Shown here: one piece after another, positions 31,340-44,706 of the stretch
How positions within the stretch are numbered: the stretch's first letter is position 1
Layout of the letters: every line of letters begins with the position of its first letter
Assembly: GCA_019918135.1 (NCBI GenBank)
Contig: WBZZ01002075.1
Coordinates: forward strand, 18,501-82,500
Length of the DNA: 64,000 nt
DNA from: Paulinella micropora
Taxonomy: Eukaryota > Cercozoa > Imbricatea > Euglyphida > Paulinellidae
Direction: 5' to 3'
Program-made: the position numbers and the translations under genes
Notes under the pieces: generated by a model
The model's database searches: none
What the model was told of the DNA's origin: nothing
Seen by the model: the letters and a program-made list of their open reading frames with translations, nothing else

Positions 31340-31340
<1 letters not shown>
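31074..31340 (+). mobile_element. Representative complete SINE-like unit with tRNA-like head
   Basis: The first 75 nt (GGACACCGTGATAGCCCAGT onward) contain an A-box-like TAGCCCAGTGG and a B-box-like AGTTCGATTCC and end GTCGGTGCCACCA, so a 3' CCA is present in the DNA. In older copies (39720-39790, minus strand) the ends pair as GGCACCG/CGGTGCC, a 7-bp acceptor stem. An RNA polymerase III promoter is therefore likely. The T-arm does not pair well, so it is a tRNA fossil, not a tRNA gene. The unit ends in (ATT)n. Confidence 0.8.
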
Positions 31341-31429
<89 letters not shown>

Positions 31430-31696
31430 GGACACCGTGATAGCCCAGTGGTCAAGTTCTACCATCTGGGCCCTGTCGCCAGTTCGATTCCCGTCGGTGC
31501 CACCAGTATTTTCATTGAACATACCGGTCTATTTCTGGACCAGTATTTTCATTGAACATACCGGCCCGTCTGGAAGTGTTGGAACTGCCCTTGCGGGGGT
31601 GTCATTAGAGCTTATCGTCAATTCTTCGTACTCCCCTCACGGTGAGACGATGGAGGCGCATGTGCAGAAATGCATCAGCCATTGACAGAGCAGCAC

Positions 31697-31732
<36 letters not shown>

Positions 31733-32176
31733 ACACCGTGATAGCCCAGTGGTCAAGTTCTACCATCTGGGCCCTGTCGCCAGTTCGATTCCCGTCGGTG
31801 CCACCAGTATTTTCATTGAACATACCGATCCGTCTGGAACAGTATTTTCATTGAACATACCGGCCCGTCTGGAAGTGTTGGAACTGCACTTGCGGAGATG
31901 TCATTAGAGCTTATCGTCAATTCTTCGTACTCCCCTCACGGGTGAGACGATGGAGGCGCATGTGCAGAAATGCATCAGCAATTGACAGAGAAGCACTATT
32001 ATTATTATTATTATTGTTATTATTATTTTTCCATGGGCTGATTGGTATAAAGCTCCTAGAGTAATGTTCTATGCCGTCACTTCCTTTATTCCACCGATTG
32101 GTGTGGAGACTTTCCTTATGGAATGGAGGACTGGATGCACATGGCCTTTTGGCTCAGCAATTGGCAGGAGATACAC

Positions 32177-32219
<43 letters not shown>

Positions 32220-32514
32220 GTGGACACCGTGATAGCCCAGTGGTCAGTGGACACCGTGATAGCCCAGTGGTCAAGTTCTACCATCTGGGCCCTGTCGCCA
32301 GTTCGATTCCCGTCGGTGCCACCAGTATTTTCATTGAACATACCGCTCCGTCTGGACCAGTATTTTCATTGAACATACCGGTCCGTCTGGAAGTGTTGGA
32401 ACTGCCCTTGCGGGGGTGTCATTAGAGCTTATCGTCAATTCTTCGTACTCCCCTCACGGGTGAGACGATGGAGGCGCATGTGCAGAAATGCATCAGCCAT
32501 TGACAGAGAAGCAC

Positions 32515-32547
<33 letters not shown>

Positions 32548-32627
32548 GCAATTCTTTGTACTCCCCTCACGGGTGAGACGATGGAGGCGCATGTGCAGAA
32601 ATGCATCAGCCATTGACAGAGAAGCAC

Positions 32628-32699
<72 letters not shown>

Positions 32700-32703
<4 letters not shown>

Positions 32704-33107
32704 CCCAATGGCCTCAAGGAGTTAAACTGTGACGCCAACTCATAACCCTTTGGTGGTAGATGCTGGGGAGGAGGGTCGTTGCGCGCGTAAAAGATCTTAA
32801 ACTCCGAATATGCTGGTTGATAGCACAGGACCCAGCAGACACCAGATTGTTATGAGTGGGGTTTCGAGGCAGCTCTAGCAACCGCGCTTGGTGTATGCAC
32901 TTGCACATTCGGTGACGTCTTGCAAGAGGTTGCTGGGACTGCGGAATAACCTCTGCTTAGTGCAGTCTTGCCCTCAGGAGCTCCATCGGTGGCCCCGATC
33001 ATCAGGCGAGAGACTGACACGGGGGGGTGGAGGACCTCGAACAAGGGTATTGGAGGCTTATGTCCGTTGAGGATATGCCATTAGCTGCATCAGTACGCCT
33101 CAGATAT

Positions 33108-33183
<76 letters not shown>

Positions 33184-33343
33184 GAGTCTTTAGAGCGGAG
33201 CCGCGTCACCGAACTGCCACGTGCTACCAATTGAGGCACATGTCCGACAGGATCAAAGGCCAATTGACTGATAAGTCTACGGCCCCGTGCTACTAATGGA
33301 GGCACATGTCCGACAGGGTCAATGGCCAATTGACTGATAAGTC

Positions 33344-33411
<68 letters not shown>

Positions 33412-33810
33412 GCCTCAAGGCGTTAAATTGTGACGCCAACTTATTACCCTTTCGTGGTAGATGCTGAGGAGGAGGGTCGTTGCGCGCGTAAAAGATCTTA
33501 AACTCCGCATATGCTGGTTGATAGCACAGGACACAGCAGACACAAGATTGTTATGGGTGGGGTTTCGAGGCAGCTCTAGCAACCGCGCTTGGTGTATGCA
33601 CTTGCACATTCGGTGACGTCTTGCAAGAGGTTGCTGGGACTGCGGAATAACCTCGGCTTAGTGCAGTCTTGCCCTCAGGAGCTCCATCGGTGGCCCCGAT
33701 CATCAGGCGAGAGACTGACACGGGGGGTGGAGGAACTCGAACAAGGGTATTGGAGGCTTATGTTCGTTGAGGATATGCCATTAGCTGCATCAGTACGCCT
33801 CAGATATAGT
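32700..33810 (+). repeat. Modules C and D, two C copies around D
   Basis: Module C (about 400 bp) occurs at about 32700-33108 and 33409-33810. It starts AATGGCCTCAAGG, contains CAAGCGCGGTTGC in reverse sense, and ends CGCCTCAGATATAGT followed by (ATT)n. Module D (about 33181-33343) runs from CGAGTCTTTAGAGCGGAGCC to GACTGATAAGTCTA followed by (TTA)n, with its second half duplicated. Neither has a supported coding frame. Confidence 0.8.
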
Positions 33811-34064
33811 ATTATTATTATTATTATTGTGGCACAGCGATAGCCAAGTAGTCAAGTTCAGTACAATCTTGCACATGTCGCCAGTCCGATTCCCGTCGGT
33901 GCCCGTGTTTTCTTTGAAGATATTGGTCTTTCTGGAAGGCTTGGAGCTGCCCGGCGGGGGTATCAGTAGAGATATAGGTCAAATCTTCGTACTCCACTTG
34001 CGGGTGAGGCGATGAAGGCACTTGTGCAGATTTGCATCCGCATTGACAGAGAAGCACTATTATT

Positions 34065-34757
34065 ATTGTCATCATTATTACTATTATGAATTTTAACAAC
34101 AGGAATGCAGTAGTAACAGTACTAATACCAGTCACAGCAACAATAGCGCCAACGAAAGAGGAAGGAGGCAACAAATGAAGGAATGAATCATGGAGAAGAA
34201 GAAGAAGAAGAAGAAGAAGAGGAGGAGGAGGAGGAGGAAGAAGAAGGAATGAACGAAGGAACCAAACCACAAAGAAAAGAAAGCCAAACAATATATTTAA
34301 GAAATCAAAGCAGGAAAGATAGAACAAAAGAAAGAAGGAAGAAATGAAAGACCAGGAAAGAAAGTCAGATCAAGAACTCATGCTTTTTTTGTTTTACATC
34401 CGCAGTCCAGGAAGAAACCAAACAACCAAGCTCACGAAAAGGTTTGGAAAGAAAGCCTGATAAATTCAAAACCACGGGGAGGACAAGAGAGAAGATGCAA
34501 GGAAGGCATCTCTCACGCAACTAGTCGTAACGACCATCACTTCACAATTTAATTCAATCTATTCAAAAAAATTTCGTCTTATCTTCTCATTCTGTCTTTT
34601 TTCATCCACTCTTGCTTCTATTTATCGTTCTTTTTTGTCCTTCTATCTTCAAAAGGGTAGCAGTTGCCTGCGGTTCAGCCATTGCAAGGTATTGACTAAT
34701 CATGCTGCAAATAGACACCTTTGGTTAAACCTGATCAAACTGAATTACGTGTGCATA
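34065..34757. other. Intergenic DNA downstream of the aldo-keto reductase gene
   Basis: A short (GAA/GAG)n tract at about 34195-34250, A-rich stretches, and no gene. It separates the oldest SINE-like copy from the 3' end of the reductase gene. Confidence 0.6.
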
Positions 34758-36976
34758 CTAACCCCTCATGTCACGGTACTCATCTCCACAATCGCCCGGA
34801 GGCATGTTGGCTTTCTTGAGGACTTCATTTATGTCTGCATGGTCCTCCTTTGTCAAGTTAAAAGCAAAGATGCGCAAGTTGTCTCCCACGTTACTTGAGA
34901 TACCAAGCCGCGCGCCGATGATGACGGCGCCCACGGCGGGCTGATCCAGCACCCAACGGTCGGCCACGTTGGAAATCGACACACCATGGCGCTTGCTCAC
35001 AACGTCCAGCACACTCAGCAGCTCCTGAAATAAGTCCCAACCTCCAAACTGCACCACAACCTGGCACAAAATAAGCGGTGAGAAAAGTAGCCATGAATCG
35101 CGCAATTCATCCACTTGAATATCATCATTCTAATATCGATTCCACTTCAAAGAGAAGACAAGCATTCACACACACATAGCAGAACTGAGTCGCTAAGAAT
35201 GTTTTAGGGGTACGAAAGATTCGCAAGAGGAGGGTAAGGATGAAACTTTGTCTCCATACAATAAGTGTTACAAACATGTTTGCATTTTGCGTTTACTTTT
35301 GACAGGCGCCTATAAACATATTTCTGATTTTTCCAAAGGAATGATAACATGGAAGTGAAATACTGGAATATGTGTTAGGAAGGCATCCAGACCCGAACCC
35401 TGAACGGTAAAAGATGTATCAATCTTGATTATGTCACTGAACGGAGCTCACCCCACCCCCTCCTCCCAGCACCTTTCAAGATATCATATTCACAACATAC
35501 CACAATCGCTGCTTCTGCTGCTACCATAGAAGCTAGCCTACACATACCCTAGACGCTGCCACAAGGTTGAAAGGTGCCTACCTGCGAATACTTTTTGAGA
35601 GAGGCGGTATCGAACGAATTGAGGGCTTGCCGAGCGCTCATGCCCAGGTACTTCTTGGAGATCATGCCTCCGGCCAAAGTCCCATAGGCCAACAGCTTGC
35701 AGCCATGCTTTTTGCACAAGCTGGTCATGGCTTTTAAAGGCCGACGGTCCAATAACGAGAATTGGACCTGGTTGGACGCGATGGGTATTTTATGTTCCTC
35801 AATAATTTCCTTCACGTGCTCGGTGTCGAAGTTGGTAAGGCCGAGGAGCCGAATCTTGCCTTTTTCTTGCAGCGTGGCAAGATGCTTCAGGGCCTGCACG
35901 TACTGCTTATTGCTATAGTCCCACCTGACACAGCGAAGACAGTGTATGCAAGGAGCAAAGTCGATTCCACATTACCAATGGAATTGCATTAGATCCACGG
36001 TATCGGCTTCCAGTCGGGTGAGCGCCAGCTCGACGTTCTGGCTCACCACCTCGAAGCTCATCTCGCCTGGCATCGGAACCCACTTGGTAAATTCTTGTGT
36101 CTCGTAAGTCTTGCCCTTCTTCTTTGCTTCTTGCCTGAAACGAGCCAGCAAAAGCTCAGCGGGGCCATAGTGGTCAGCAGCATCCCATGAGGAAAGGCCT
36201 GCATCTGCATACTCGAACATGGCTGCCACTGCTTTTCCAGGGTTGATTTTGCCGTGCATTCCCGACATTTGCCACATGCCGTTGACGACGGCACAAATGC
36301 TAAGCTTGCGTGGCCCGGTGCCCAATGCGCGGTACTCGACTACTGAAGAAGCCGCGCTGCCAGCGCCACTTCTGGCGCCACTGCTGAAATACCAATATGC
36401 CTGCTCCTCGCTGCCCTCTTGCAGCACCACCGTCACGAGGCCGCGACGGACCGCGCTGGCTTCTGGATGGGTAGGATCGTAGCCCTGCAATTCGTCGTTT
36501 TTGTGCAAGAAGGCATAGAATTCAGCGCCCTGCATTTTGTTTGAGGGCCAACATACAAGGCGGCCCTTCAGCACATCGCCAGGAGAGCCCGTAATCAGGG
36601 CCACGCTGTCTCCTGTAGACACGCTGGCTCCATAAACATAGCCCGCCTCACATCGATGGCCGTTGAACGCACAGGTCTCGACTGCACCTTGGATCTCTTC
36701 TCCATACATGAAGACGCAGGTCGGATTTGGGATATCTTTTCCTATGAGAACGGCTGGAAGCAGAGCCGGGGGTGCCGCGAGGACTTCTGCAACCCCACGT
36801 GACGGCATGATGTTGCCGTTCGTTGGAGACTTGGCAAACAGAGTAGCCTTTTGCTTGAGCAGCACGCCAGCCACGGAGGTCAAAAGTAGCCCCAAGACAC
36901 CACCTGCTACGCGAATAGGGTTGAGCAAAAAGTCAAACGGCGCACCGTCATCCATGGCAACGTAGTTCTGCCTCAT
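34758..36976 (-). CDS. GGCT-like/aldo-keto reductase fusion protein
   Basis: Three exons give an open 548-residue frame: 36976-35976, 35924-35582 and 35060-34758. The introns are 51 nt (35975-35925) and 521 nt (35581-35061), both GT-AG. Residues about 20-40 are a hydrophobic membrane segment. Residues about 86-198 resemble the gamma-glutamylcyclotransferase/AIG2 fold (CVFMYGEE, then a VRRGLVTVVLQEG strand). Residues about 223-540 are an aldo-keto reductase with all four catalytic residues: Asp265 and Tyr270 in WDAADHYG, Lys298 in EFTKWVP and His333 in MQFHWWDYS. GxxNF-type LLGLTNFDTEHV and the C-terminal IIGARLGISSNVGDNL NADP-binding region are present. The likely function is an NAD(P)H-dependent carbonyl reductase, membrane-anchored. 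The cyclotransferase similarity is weak, and the frame could begin at the ATG at 36955. This is the best-preserved gene of the window. Confidence 0.85.
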
Positions 36977-37497
36977 CCGTATCACTACCACCAACAACAA
37001 CAGCAACAAAAGCAGCAGCAACAGCAGCATGAAGAACATATGCATGCGCGTATGCAAATTGTATGTGTATATAATGCAATTAATTGCGCAGTACTTTGCG
37101 CACATAATGAATGTATGTACACACATGAAAAATTCCAATACCCCCCATCACCTTGCCCTTGCAGGCACCATGGAAAACTAGAAACTAAAATCAGGTCCTG
37201 AAATTTGGAAGCAAATTTCACAAAATTTACGCGAGTTGTTAGAATTTTCCTCGCGCTGGCGTGACAACTTTCTGAATGAGGAAGGGCAGGAGGGCAGGAG
37301 GATTTTGACAAATGTTTACAATATTCTTGAATGCATGTGAGTGCCTGTACGTGCATGAATACATGTAATGTACACATGTATGGTCGTAGCTACTACCGAA
37401 AAAGCAAATAAAAAAGACTTATCAGTCAAAGGGCATTTGATCTTGCCGGACATTCGGGCTCCCTTCATATCGCGTAGTCCCATGCTCCATTCCCAAG

Positions 37498-37531
<34 letters not shown>

Positions 37532-37577
37532 GGCTTCCTCAGACTATAGCATCAGATCCAGATCCTGGACATGTGCC

Positions 37578-37641
<64 letters not shown>

Positions 37642-37650
37642 GTGCTTCTC
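36977..37650. other. Upstream region of the reductase gene
   Basis: (GTT/GCT)n just upstream of the start would lengthen the minus-strand frame with poly-Leu, but is more likely a 5' leader. Further up are (AAT)n tracts at about 37500-37531 and 37578-37640, and module E between them (AGGCTTCCTCAG to GGACATGTGCC). No gene. Confidence 0.6.
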
Positions 37651-38248
37651 TGTCAATGGCTGATGCATTTCTGCACATTCGCCTCCATCGTCTCACCCGT
37701 GAGGGGAGTACGAAGAATTGACGATAAGCTCTAATGACACCCCCGCAAGGGCAGTTCCAACACTTCCAGACGGGCCGGTATGTTCAATGAAAATACTGGT
37801 CCAGACGGATCGGTATGTTCAATGAAAATACTGGTCCAGACGGATCGGTATGTTCAATGAAAATACTGGTGGCACCGACGGGAATCGAACTGGCGACAGG
37901 GCCCAGATGGTAGAACTTGACCACTGGGCTATCACGGTGTCCAAAATAATAATAATAATAATAATAGTGCTTCTCTGTCAATGGCTGATGCATTTCTGCA
38001 CATGCGCCTCCATCGTCTCACCCGTGAGGGGAGTACGAAGAATTGACGATAAGCTCTAATGACACCCCCGCAAGGGCAGACCCCCGCAAGGGCAGTTCCA
38101 ACACTTCCAGACGGGCCGGTATGTTCAATGAAAATACTGGTCCAGACGGATCGGTATGTTCAATGAAAATACTGGTGGCACCGACGGGAATCGAACTGGC
38201 GACAGGGCCCAGATGGTAGAACTTGACCACTGGGCTATCACGGTGTCC

Positions 38249-38308
<60 letters not shown>

Positions 38309-38837
38309 GTGCTTCTCTGTCAATGGCTGATGCAAATCTGCACACGCGCCTCCATCGTCTCACCCGTGAGGGGAGTACGAAGAATTGACGATAGGCTCTA
38401 ATGACACCCCCGCACGGGCAGTTCCAACACTTCCAGACGGACCGGTATGTTCAATGAAAATACTGGTGGCACCGACGGAAATCGAACTGGCGACAGGGCC
38501 CAGATGGTAGACCTTGACCACTGGGCTATCACGGTGTCCAAAATAATAATAATAATAATAATAAGAATAGTGCTTCTCTGTCAATGGCTGATGCATTTCT
38601 GCACATGCGCCTCCATCGTCTCACCCGTGAGGGGAGTACGAAGAATTGACGATAAGCTCTAATGACACCCCCGCAAGGGCAGTTCCAACACTTCCAGACG
38701 GACCGGTATGTTCAATGAAACTACTGGTCCAGACGGAGCGGTATGTTCAATGAAAATACTGGTGGCACCGACGGGAATCGAACTGGCGACAGGGCCCAGA
38801 TGGTAGAACTTGACCACTGGGCTATCACGGGGTCCAA

Positions 38838-38898
<61 letters not shown>

Positions 38899-39193
38899 GA
38901 CTTATCAGTCAATTGGCCTTTGATCCTGTCGGACATGTGCCTCCATTGGTAGCACGGGGCCGTTCGGTGACGCGGCTCCGCTCCAAAGACTCGACTGTAA
39001 TATAATAATAATAATAATAGTGTATCTCCTGCCAATTGCTGAGCCAAAAGGCCATGTGCATCCAGTCCTCCATTCCATAAGGAAAGTCTCCACACCAATC
39101 GGTGGAATAAAGGAAGTGACGGCATAGAACATTACTCTAGGAGCTTTATACCAATCAGCCCATGGAAAGGACCGATGGCCTATGTACTCCCTA

Positions 39194-39254
<61 letters not shown>

Positions 39255-39791
39255 GTGCTTCTCTGTCAATGGCGGATGCAAATCTGCACATGTGCATCCA
39301 TCGTCTCACCCGAGAGGAGAGTACGAAGATTTGACCGATAGCTCTACTGACACCCCCGCAGGGCAGCTCCAAGCTTTCCAGACAGACCAATACTTTCAAA
39401 GAAAACATATTTGAAAATACGGGCACCGACGGGAATTGAACGGCGACAGGTCCCAGATGGTATTGACCTTGACCACTGGGCTATCGCGGTGCCACTTTAT
39501 TATTAATAATGATAATAATAATGATAATAATGGTAATAATAATAATAATAGTGCTTCTCAGTCAATGGCGAATGCATTTCTGCACATGTGCCTCCATCGT
39601 CTCACCCGCGAGGGGAGTACGAAGATTTGAAGATAGGCTCTACTGACACCCCCGCAAGGCAGCTCCAAGCCTTCCAGACAGACCAATACTTTCAAAGAAA
39701 ATATCCTTTGAAAATACTGGCACCGACGGGAATCGAACTGGCGACAGGTCCCAGATGGTAGACCTTAACCACTGGGCTATCGCGGTGCCAC
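37651..39791 (-). repeat. Array of tRNA-derived SINE-like units, minus orientation
   Basis: Units read on the minus strand are at about 37651-37943, 37969-38249, 38307-38539, 38569-38835, 39255-39494 and 39551-39791. They are separated by (AAT)n tails, a module D fragment (38900-38995) and module B copies (39020-39195, 39818-39995). The two copies nearest 39.5 kb are older: they carry CGCGATAGCCC and GTCGGTGCC ends that pair as an acceptor stem, and their bodies are diverged. The plus-oriented array lies on the other side of the reductase gene. Confidence 0.88.
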
Positions 39792-40019
39792 TAATAATAA
39801 TAATAATAACAATAATAGTGTATCTCCTGCCAATTGCTGAGCCAAAAGGCCATGTGCATCCAATCCTCCATTCCATAAGGAAAGTCTCCACACCAATCGG
39901 TGGAATAAAGGAAGTGACGGCAAAGAACATTACTCTAGGAGCTTTATACCAATCAGCCCATGGAAAGGACCGATGGCCTATGTACTCCCTAAATAACAAT
40001 AATAATAATGATAATAATA

Positions 40020-40800
40020 ATAACTAGGGACTGCGCCAAGACCTGAAAGGATTGTTTGCGGTGCGCTTCGCGCAAAACCCCCGCCACCCCCCCCCCCCAA
40101 CTCTTTTTCCCAATATCGTTTTTCCTCTCATTATCACATGCACAACTTTTACAACCTTGGAGCAATCTTAGCCATTCATTTTGGCACTACTTTGCCAATA
40201 CATTCGAATTTCATAATGTCAACTATATCCCTAAAAAAGAGCTCGTGACAAGCTTGCGAAACACAAAGAGTCAGCCTCTAAGCCCCTCTGGCACAACTAT
40301 TAGAGCCTTGGAGCATTCTCAGCCATTCATTTTGGCATTATTTTGCCAAAATCTTTTTAAGTCTCTTTTTCAAGTGGTTCACTACATAGAGCGCGTCCCG
40401 AGGTTGTGAAAACCAAAAAATCAGCCTCTCAACCTTTCTGGCACAACTGTGGGAGCCTTGGAGCGTTCTCAGCTATTCATTTTGGCGCCGGCTAATCCGT
40501 TTCGGGTGCGCACAATTGCGGGGCTGTGTTCCTGGGGGAAGCAGCCCCGGACATCCCTTTTGCCCGTCGACAGGGTACGTTCAATCCCCGGAGGTAACCT
40601 GCATAAATCCTTCTGGCACAACTCTTAGAGCCTTGGAACATTCTCAGTCATTCAATTTGGTACCGGCTGATCCGCGTGGGGTACGTACAATTGCAGGGCT
40701 GGGGTTCTCGGGGGAGGGCCCCACGGACACCCCCCCCCCCCCCCTTCCCCGTCGACAGGGTACGTTCAATTGCAGGAGGTACCGGCAAGTACTCCGAAAA
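40020..40800. repeat. Outer flank module, right arm of the inverted pair
   Basis: Inverted counterpart of 28850-29520. A unit containing CTTGGAGCATTCTCAGCCAT is repeated about four times (near 40150, 40305, 40450 and 40630). The last two are embedded in a longer tandem unit with GTCGACAGGGTACGTTCAAT at about 40565 and 40752. Long C-runs. No gene. Confidence 0.75.
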
Positions 40801-40811
40801 ACAATGAATTT

Positions 40812-41140
40812 TTGCATTCAAGACACTACCCTAACGCAAATATTTGCGTGAATTCCAAAAATTTATATCAGCATCAACATCGAGACTGGGTCTAGCCATC
40901 CTTCAACATGAGCTCCCAACTCCTCCTGGTTCCCACAAACCATGATTTATGGGGACAGGGGGTGCACAAAATTTTAAAAAAGGAATTTTGGCATTCAGGA
41001 CACTCCCCTAACGCAAATATTTGCGTGAATTTCAAACAAATTATATCAGCATCAAGATCGAGTCTGGGGCTAGCAACCCTGAAAATATACACTCCCAACT
41101 CCTCGTTCCCACAAACCATGATTTATGGGGACAGGTGGTG
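40812..41140. repeat. Two-copy tandem repeat (about 177 bp) with AT palindrome
   Basis: Two copies share CTAACGCAAATATTTGCGTG, TTATATCAGCATCAA and CAAACCATGATTTATGGGG. Each contains the 16-bp perfect palindrome ACGCAAATATTTGCGT (about 40833-40848 and 41012-41027). Non-coding. Confidence 0.82.
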
Positions 41141-41229
41141 CGGAAATGCTGGGGGTGGGGGTGGGGGTGGGGTACACAATTTCAATTTTTCCTCCCCCCA
41201 AACCCCCCAACCCCTACTCGCAACACCTT

Positions 41230-41849
41230 TCAGAGATAATAATAATAATAATAATAATAATAGGCTTCCTCAGATTATAACATCAGATCCAGATCCTGGA
41301 CATGTGCCTCCATAATAATAATAATAATAATAACAATAATAGACTTATCAGTTATTCGGCCTTTGATCCTGTCGGACATGTGCCTCCATTGGTTTCATGG
41401 GGCCGTTTGATAACGCGGCTCCGCTCCAAAGATTCGAATAAAAATAATAATGATAATAATAATATACTTCCTCTAAGGCATACTGATGCAGCTGATGGCA
41501 CGATCCGTTTCCGGACATGAGCCTCCATGCCCTTGTTCGAGGTGCTCCATCCCCACCTAGTCAGTCTCTCGACTGATTATAGGGGCCACCGATGGAGCTC
41601 CTGAGGGCAAGACTACACTAAGCCGAGGTTATTCCGCAGTCCCAAAATAATAATAATAATAATAATAATAATGTATGTATCTCCTGCCAATTGCTGAGCC
41701 AAAAGGCCATGTGCATCCAGTCCTCCATTCCATAAGGAAAGTCTCCACACCAATCGGTGGAATAAAGGAAGTGACGGCATAGAACATTACTCTAGGAGCT
41801 TTATACCAATCAGCCCATTGAAAAGGACCAATGGCCTATGTACTCCCTA

Positions 41850-41903
<54 letters not shown>

Positions 41904-41905
41904 AT
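41230..41905. repeat. Mosaic of modules E, D, C and B with (AAT)n tails
   Basis: Module E at about 41262-41312, module D at 41341-41437, a diverged 5' part of module C at about 41465-41645 and module B at 41676-41852, all in minus orientation and separated by AAT tracts. Confidence 0.75.
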
Positions 41906-42797
41906 ATCTGAGGCGTACTGATGCAGCTAATGGCATACACCAAGCGCGGTTGCTAGAGCTGCCTCGAAACCCCACCCATAACAATCTGGTGTCTGCTGGG
42001 TCCTGGGCTATCAACCAGCATATGCGGAGTTTAAGATCTTTTACGCGCGCAACGACCCTCCTCCCCAGCATCTACCACCAAAGGGTTATGAGTTGGCGTC
42101 ACAGTTTAACGCCTTGAGGCCATTGGGCTGGAACTCTGTTTAGCAAGTGTGACTAGGTTTTTTCATCGGGATTTCCCTCAAATATGTCACAGTCAACACT
42201 CCAAGGCAGATTTACTATATCTGAGGCGTACTGATGCAGCTAATGGCATATCCTCAACGGACATAAGCCTCCAATACCCTTGTTCGAGGTCCTCCACCCC
42301 CCCGTGTCAGTCTCTCGCCTGATGATCGGGGCCACCGATGGAGCTCCTGAGGGCAAGACTGCACTAAGCCGAGGTTATTCCGCAGTCCCAGCAACCTCTT
42401 GCAAGACGTCACCGAATGTGCAAGTGCATACACCAAGCGCGGTTGCTAGAGCTGCCTCGAAACCCCACCCATAACAATCTGGTGTCTGCTGGGTCCTGGG
42501 CTATCAACCAGCATATGCGGAGTTTAAGATCTTTTACGCGCGCAACGACCCTCCTCCCCAGCATCTACCACCAAAGGGTTATGAGTTGGCGTCACAGTTT
42601 AACGCCTTGAGGCCATTGGGCTGGAACTCTGTTTAGCAAGTGTGACTAGGTTTTTTCATCGGGATTTCCCTCAAATATGTCACAGTCAACACTCCAAGGC
42701 AGATTTACTATATCTGAGGCGTACTGATGCAGCTAATGGCATATCCTCAACGGACATAAGCCTCCAATACCCTTGTTCGAGGTCCTCCACCCCCAAT
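41905..42797 (-). repeat. Tandem module C copies, one internally deleted
   Basis: The phrase TATCTGAGGCGTACTGATGC recurs at about 41905, 42213 and 42709. The copy at 42213-42709 (about 497 bp) is complete. The copy at 41905-42213 is the same sequence with about 190 bp missing between GGCAT and ACACCAAGCGCGG. The 98-bp linker with AGTGTGACTAGGTTTTTTC is identical in both. This points to very recent tandem duplication. Confidence 0.85.
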
Positions 42798-42814
42798 AAT
42801 AATAATAATAATGA

Positions 42815-43359
42815 TAATAGTGCTTCTCTGTCAATGGCTGATGCATTTCTGCACATGCGCCTCCATCGTCTCACCCGTGAGGGGAGTACGAAGAATTGAC
42901 GATAAGCTCTAATGACACCCCCGCAAAGGCAGTTCCAACACTTCCAGACGGACCGGTATGTTCAATGAAAATACTGGTCCAGACGGACCGGTATGTTCAA
43001 TGAAAATACTGGTGGCACCGACGGGAATCGAACTGGCGACAGGGCCCAGATGGTAGAACTTGACCACTGGGCTATCACGGTGTCCAAAATAATAATGATA
43101 ATAATAATAATGATAATAGTAATAGTGCTTCTCTGTCAATGGCTGATGCATTTCTGCACATGCGCCTCCATCGTCTCACCCGTGAGGGGAGTACGAAAAA
43201 TTGACGATAGGCTCTAATGACACCCCCGCAAGGGCAGTTCCAACACTTCCAGACGGACGGGTATGTTCAATGAAAATACTGGTGGCACCGACTGGAATCG
43301 AACTGGCGACAGGGCCCAGATGGTAGAACTTGACTACTGGGCTATCACGGTGTCCAATG

Positions 43360-43407
<48 letters not shown>

Positions 43408-43675
43408 GTGCTTCTCTGTCAATGGCTGATGCATTTCTGCACATGCGCCTCCATCGTCTCACCCGTGAGGGGAGTACGAAGAATTGACGATAAGCTCTAA
43501 TGACACCCCCGCAAGGGCAGTTCCAACACTTCCAGACGGGCCGGTATGTTCAATGAAAATACTGGTCCAGTCGGATCGGTATGTTCAATGAAAATACTGG
43601 TGGCACCGACGGGAATCGAACTGGCGACAGGGCCCAGATGGTAGAACTTGACCACTGGGCTATCACGGTGTCCAA

Positions 43676-43706
<31 letters not shown>

Positions 43707-43968
43707 GTGCTTCTCTGTCAATGGCTGATGCATTTCTGCACATGCGCCTCCATCGTCTCACCCGTGAGGGGAGTACGAAGAATTGACGATAAGCTCTAAT
43801 GACACCCCCGCAAGGGCAGTTCCAACACTTCCAGACGGGCCGGTATGTTCAATGAAAATACTGGTCCAGAAATAGACCGGTATGTTCAATGAAAATACTG
43901 GTGGCACCGACGGGAATCGAACTGGCGACAGGGCCCAGATGGTAGAACTTGACCACTGGGCTATCACG

Positions 43969-43969
<1 letters not shown>
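42815..43969 (-). repeat. Second minus-oriented block of SINE-like units
   Basis: Four units at about 42820-43085, 43124-43356, 43409-43674 and 43706-43969, each with the tRNA-like head at its right end and (AAT)n separators. They are close to the units in the plus array, so amplification is recent. Confidence 0.88.
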
Positions 43970-44014
<45 letters not shown>

Positions 44015-44044
44015 AACAACAACAATTTATGCTTTTGATAGTCT

Positions 44045-44636
44045 TGAATTGAATAGAAGGAGAAGAAGAAGCACAAGAAGCAGAAGTAAGAAGGAAAAAG
44101 AAGAGCAACACCACCAGCACGAGCACCAACAAAGGCAATAACAACAACAACGGCCAAAGGAACGGGTGCAAGGAGGACAGGGAACATAGCCAGGGATGGA
44201 CAGGCAGCAGAACAGGGAGAATAAGGGTGAGAAGGAGAAGGAAGAGGAAGAGGAAGAAGAGGAGGAAGAAGAGGAGTGAAGAGGAGGGAAGTAGGCAAAG
44301 GAAGAGAATGGGAGGAAAGGGAGGAGGAGGAAGAGGAGGAAGACGAAAAGGAATAGGAAACGAAAAACAAGAGCAGCAGCAGCAGAGAAGAAGAAGAAGA
44401 AGAAGAAGAAGAAGAAGAAGAAGAAGAAGAAGAAGAAGAAGAAGAAGAAGAAGGAGAAGGAGAAGAAGAAGAAGAAGAAGAAGAAGAAGAAGAAGAAGGA
44501 GGAGGAGGAGGAGAAGAAGAAGAAGAGGAGGAGGAGGAGGCAGCAGGAGGAGCAGGAGAAGGATCAGGAGGAGGAGGAGGAGAACAACGAAAACAAAAAC
44601 AAAAACCAGAACAAAAACAACGGGGAGTAGTAGATT

Positions 44637-44669
<33 letters not shown>

Positions 44670-44673
44670 CAGT

Positions 44674-44706
<33 letters not shown>

